Of a DNA stretch of 64,000 nt, positions 60,301 through 64,000 are shown piece after piece. The position numbers and the translations under genes are program-made. Under the pieces are notes generated by a model, which did not search any database, was not told the DNA's origin, and was given only the letters and a program-made list of their open reading frames with translations. How positions within the stretch are numbered: position 1 is the first letter of the stretch; each line of letters opens with the position of its first letter. Origin of the DNA: Atherinomorus stipes (Eukaryota; Chordata; Actinopteri; Atheriniformes; Atherinidae); contig JALJCO010009027.1 in NCBI GenBank assembly GCA_023101725.1, positions 496,001-560,000 on the forward strand. Reading direction: 5' to 3'.

Positions 60301-63300
60301 CTCTCTGCTTCTTTTTCATCTGCTGTGTCTGTATTGTTGGTTTTATCACACTGACAGAAACGTTCTGGAAGAAAATCACAATTGTTGAGTAGATTTCACT
60401 GTATGCACCAATAAATTGATCAATTTGCTTTTGATCTCAGCATCTCTGCAGAGTATTTACCTTCTGAGTGGACTATGACCACCTGCTCATGTGGTGTGAC
60501 TGTGTAGGGAGGAGGAAAAACAGGCGTGGGTCTCACATGTGTATATCCCTTGACTTGGGACGTTTGTTATGAAACCTAGCGATTTCTCATTCTCTTCAAA
60601 ATGCACATCCAGGTTTGAACCATCTTCTGCTTTACAGCTGATTTTTCTTAAGTTCAGATTGCAGGTGTGAACCATCGTCTGGTCTTTGAACAGTTTAAAC
60701 CTTTTTTCGTCATCGGACACATTGGTGCACGGCACAAATACAGAAGTATGGTTCTGTTCGGGGGCATAGTAAAACTTCAGCTGTCCTGTGGAGACAAATG
60801 TGACAGTGATGCGTTAAACATCTTCTAAAGTGAAATCTCTGGATTTGGTTCATACATTCAATTGTTTTTAAGCTATCAGACAATTTCCTGCATCTTCATC
60901 TAAATGCAAAACCTTTGCAAAGCTTCTTTAAGTTACAGCTCCTGCAAAAGATTAATATCTTGCTTTTAATTCCCCTTCAATTAAAGCTTTCATTTCAGTG
61001 CAGCTCCACCCACACAATGGAATTTATTTGATATCAGCACATCTAAGCACATTTTCTTTCAGCCATGCTCGGGGTGAAAAACAGAAATTTGCAAAACAAG
61101 TAGGACGCTTGAGTCAGCTGCTGACTTTTTGTCACTAACAAGGTAACATGTTACTTGCATATTATCACCTCATAGTTACCCTGGTAAATCCGCCTTTAAT
61201 CAGATATCTCTCCTCATATACATGGTCTTCAAAATTATTCATACCCTCCAATTAAAGAAGGAAAAAAAATCAGCTGTCAGTGAAAAAAGTTTAAATTGAC
61301 AAAAAATAGTACATAAAAATTCAGTGCATTGACTTTGAATTGTAGTTCGAAAGAAACTTTAAAAACAAACACAGAAAATAAACGAGCATGACGGGGTTCT
61401 GAAGCTAAAATTTTGTTCAGCAACACTTAGTGACAGTTACTGCAATCAGGTGTTTTCTGTAATGTTGAAAAAGACTTTTACACCTGTTGACAGGTATGTT
61501 GATCCACTGTTCATGGGAAAGGTGCTCTAATGTGTCTGGGACAGTTTTGATTACCGTATTTTCTGGACTATAAGTCGCACTTTTTAGTTTGGTGGCTTGT
61601 GCGACTTATAGTCCAGTGCAACTTACATATCAAAATATATACAATTCATCATATTTTAAGTTGCAATTCATATTGACTGACATGAGCCAAGGAGTAAATA
61701 TTACCGTCTAATGTCAAAAGAGGGCGCTCTAAGCTTGTGACAACTATATTCTGCTTTACGGGAAAAAATTCCAAAATAGCCTTATCTCAGTGAGAGGAGT
61801 TCATTTTGGACATCTGGCTGTACTGCCTGCGCAGTGGTGTCGTTGGAAATAAGAACTTCCAACTGAGTGTTCAGAAGAGCATATTCGTTGTGGCTCAATA
61901 GACATCTAACCTTTTCGAGTGATAAGACAGTTTCATAGCTGTACCGACCTGTTGAGTGTTAAGTGGATGCGCAGTGGAAAACCTCAGGCCCGGACGGACC
62001 GTGTGAGTGAAGACGCTGACAACCGACTTAGGTTACTCACGTTTATTACAGGCTAGATACTTTGTCTATAAAAGTACAAACGGAGATGTTTAGCTGACTC
62101 TGAGTTGCTGAGCTGACTGTCCCTGGACACGCACGAGCTTCTTCCAAACTTGTCTGTGTTTCTTCTCGGGGCTCCTCCAGCTGTGGGCTGCACTGAATTT
62201 ATCCCTCAGTGGCTGTCGCTAAGCAGTCTGGGTAATGTGGTCCTTAGCCGTAACTGACTCCTAGATAATACTGACCACTCCTTATTACTGGGACTACAAC
62301 TCCAAGTTTGGTAAAGTCAGATCCAAGTGCAAGTTGCTATGTGGTGAAATATATTCAAGTAAACAGAATGTTCTCTGGATCCTGAATAATAAGATTGGAA
62401 TGTGTTATCCTACGCAAACACTGGATGGGTCATGGCGACCTGTTCCCGTCTAAAGCTTCATTAATCAGCTATCTGTCTATGGCTGTACAAATAAAGTATA
62501 GTGTTTATCTCTACTCTAATGCTGAAATAGGACTTTTAATATTCTCTAGGGAAACTGACTCCATCCTTGCTGGCTGCAGCTGGCCTTTCTCAAAATGTAC
62601 TCCTATTTTCAGTAAACTAAAGTTGAACCAGAAACTCCTTGGGTCCTTTCGGACCGTTATTAAACCACAGTGGAACAAATTCTCAAAAAACATGTTAATC
62701 CTTTTTAGTTATTATGTTAATGATCATTTACAAGCATTACCTTTGAATTTGAACTGATTGGATAATTTTTAGGTATGAAAAATCTGAAAATCCCCCTATT
62801 TTAAATAAATAAATATGACATATATGTTTTTTTTCCTGTTCATGAAGCATTTTTGACTAAAACGACTTCGGAGCAACTTATGGTCCAGAAAATATGGTTT
62901 TTGTTTGGTTTTTTTTACGATTATTATTTCCAACCACAAGTCAAAAGCAATATTTTATTTCACTAAATTATCATTTAAAATTTTTTTATTTATCATTGGT
63001 TTCTCTAGTTTCTTATTTGAATTATTATTGTGAATTTATCCTTTTCTGTAATTGGAGGATATGAATAATTTTGAGGATGACTGTATGTGCTTGAATTTGT
63101 GCACTAAATAATGTGTTGCAGTTGCGCCAGCACTTTTAACCCCAAATTTCCTTCAGGGCAATAAAGTTGATCTTATCTCATCAAAACGTGCATTTAAACT
63201 AAATTAAAAGACATGAAGGACTTTTATTGCTCTGATAAAAGCTCACGTGTTCGAGCTTCTTGGATTTAGACCCATGAATAGCTTTGAGTGAGTTTCCTCA

Positions 63301-63477
63301 CAATTGTTTGCTTTTATTGGATCTAAGCTTGAATAAGCATTTCTGATAAAAAATAAATAAATAAACAAATACATTTTTTTAAAAAAAACATAGCTTACCG
63401 TAGCTGATATTGGGACACTGAGAAGCATGAGACGACACACAGTACAGGAGGATCACGAGCATCCAGTAAACTCCCAT
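57320..63477 (-). CDS. cd28: CD28, T-cell costimulatory receptor (frameshifted as written)
   Basis: Ig-superfamily receptor that gives the second signal to T cells on binding B7 proteins. Minus-strand exons: 63477-63399 (signal peptide, MGVYWMLVILLYCVSSHA), 60785-60461 (IgV), 60364-60210 (stalk and membrane helix) and 57427-57320 (tail). The four IgV cysteines (VPC, HTC, SCK, YTC) match the CD28/CTLA4 pattern. VFPPPY matches the MYPPPY ligand motif, FCQC can give the interchain disulfide, and STYSLAVTILALVIR aligns with the CD28 helix. The tail has SDYMNTKP. Without the lesion the protein would be 221 residues (human 220). The IgV exon is 325 nt, yet its flanking phases need 324; the extra base lies between YTCE and TPVFPPPY, so translation stops shortly after. 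It may be a null allele, a pseudogene or a base error. An in-frame ATG lies at 63,498. Confidence 0.9.
58500..58644 (+). mobile_element. Retroviral-type LTR end and tRNA-Pro primer-binding site
   Basis: TGGGGGCTCGTCCGGGAT at 58,627-58,644 is the 18-base complement of the tRNA-Pro 3' end used as primer by gammaretrovirus-like elements. It follows ...GGGTCGTAACA, a CA-ending candidate LTR terminus, after four bases. The LTR start is not resolved (58,500 is a placeholder). No gag, pol or env frame is recognisable downstream, so this is an old fragment. It lies antisense within cd28 intron 3. Confidence 0.6.
58863..59512. mobile_element. Long-hairpin MITE in cd28 intron 3
   Basis: The left end AAAGGATAACTTTATTTTTT and about 130 following bases (CTGGACCTTATTTCTAGGAG, TTACTCATCGGTAAAGTTTC, CATCGGAAGATATTGC) recur inverted at the right end, closing AAAGTTATCCTTT. 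No coding frame. The arm layout parallels 9,881-10,352, suggesting related families. Confidence 0.8.
59797..60066. mobile_element. Degenerate hAT-type MITE in cd28 intron 3
   Basis: TAGGGATTCATAATATTGG at the left and CCACGCATCTCTA at the right are decayed forms of the TAGGGATGCA ends of the copies at 13,857 and 37,685. The interior shares GGCCAATATCCGATACTGAT-like words. No clear target duplication remains. Confidence 0.65.
61219..63085. mobile_element. Tc1/mariner-type MITE, copy C, interrupted
   Basis: The left end TACATGGTCTTCAAAATTAT and the right end ATGAATAATTTTGAGGATGA then CTGTA are the inverted ends of the family at 2,087 and 5,005, with TA at both tips. It is split by another element at 61,555-62,899. 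It lies in cd28 intron 1. Confidence 0.75.
61555..62899. mobile_element. DNA transposon nested in MITE copy C
   Basis: It starts ACCGTATTTTCTGGACTATA then AGTCGCAC and ends with the inverted GAGCAACTTATGGTCCAGAA then AATATGGT. About 1.35 kb. A 120-codon frame at 62,395-62,757 has no recognisable transposase motifs. Superfamily not assigned. Confidence 0.7.
63126..63176 (+). repeat. Fish LINE-like 3' tail
   Basis: CCCCAAATTTCCTTCAGGGC followed by AATAAAGTTGATCTTATCTC resembles the conserved tails of fish LINE elements. Only the tail is recognisable. Confidence 0.45.
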
Positions 63478-64000
63478 CGTGGTCTCTTTTTGTTGCATGA
63501 ACTTGTCTCCGGTGCAGCGGTTCTCCCTCATCACCAAAAGCTTGAAGCTCAAGCAGCAAACTCCATGAGTCCCTTCACTGCTCAGCTACTCCGACAGCAT
63601 CAAGTGTGCCTCCATGCATGCATTCTTCTTCGCTTTAATGCCTCATATCCTCACTTTACCTCTGAGTGAAGCACTCCTACGTGGTGACTGAACCTCAAAT
63701 ACAGTGTTCTTGAGAGAAAACATCCTGTGGCAGAAAACGCCTCCTCCTTTGCAGTTTCCGTTCTCTTCCAGAGTTTGTAACCTCTTGTGGCCTATGTGTT
63801 AATCAAAGATTTTATTTGTAACTGTGTTGCTCTTATTCTCTGTCAGATGCCCATAATTAAACAATGTGAGTGCAATAACTGCTGCATTAAACAAAGTATT
63901 TTAGTATTTAGCTTTGTGATTTAGATTAGGCTATGCAGCCGTGGGGGGAAATGAAAACCACATGATCAGCACAAAAAATCAATTAGAAACTGATATTTTT
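63478..64000 (-). promoter_or_regulatory. cd28: cd28 upstream region
   Basis: No gene is seen on either strand here. On the minus strand GAGAACGGAAACTGC (about 63,756-63,770) is IRF/ETS-like, and CATCCTGTGG near 63,721 combines an ETS-like and a RUNX-like word, which would suit a T-cell gene. These are short motifs and only suggestive. Confidence 0.3.

Noticed and set aside
62395..62757. 120-codon frame in the nested transposon
   Set aside because: No transposase motif, no splice sites; probably a chance frame inside a non-autonomous element.
57320..63477. CTLA4 or ICOS instead of CD28
   Set aside because: The tail has SDYMN, not the YVKM of CTLA4 or the YMFM of ICOS, and the membrane segment fits CD28.

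Overview
The window is a piece of a ray-finned fish (teleost) chromosome. The evidence is spliced vertebrate genes with GT-AG introns, fish-type Tc1/mariner and hAT transposons, and LINE tails of the fish kind. No species can be named from the sequence. Seven protein-coding genes can be followed from start to stop by joining exons with matching splice phases.

Layout. Positions 1-5,485 hold no recognisable gene. On the plus strand follow abcb6 (6,247-17,042), cnppd1 (18,404-21,134), an AMPK gamma subunit of prkag3 type (22,773-28,188) and retreg2 (30,272-40,054). On the minus strand comes mdh1b (45,924 down to 42,023), placed head to head with plus-strand fastkd2 (46,694-56,425). The last gene is minus-strand cd28 (63,477 down to 57,320). 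In human, the orthologues of the first four lie at 2q35 and those of mdh1b, fastkd2 and cd28 at 2q33, so the window joins two syntenic blocks that are separate in human.

The genes do not form one pathway. They cover porphyrin and metal-linked ABC transport (abcb6), a cyclin-like protein (cnppd1), energy sensing (prkag3), ER-phagy and ER shaping (retreg2), an MDH-like protein without the catalytic residues (mdh1b), mitochondrial RNA handling (fastkd2) and T-cell costimulation (cd28).

Points of most interest: (1) the CD28 IgV exon carries one base too many between its last cysteine and the PPPY ligand motif, so the gene as written is frameshifted; (2) its tail has YMNT where mammals have YMNM; (3) prkag3 exon 9 is one base short or uses a second acceptor 8 nt downstream; (4) MDH1B has lost the MDH catalytic residues; (5) retreg2 intron 7 is a nest of transposons that includes a Helitron-like element with a 3' hairpin and CTAG end and long pyrimidine-rich tandem arrays; (6) a tRNA-Pro type retroviral primer-binding site lies antisense in a cd28 intron. 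I found no convincing wholly new system.
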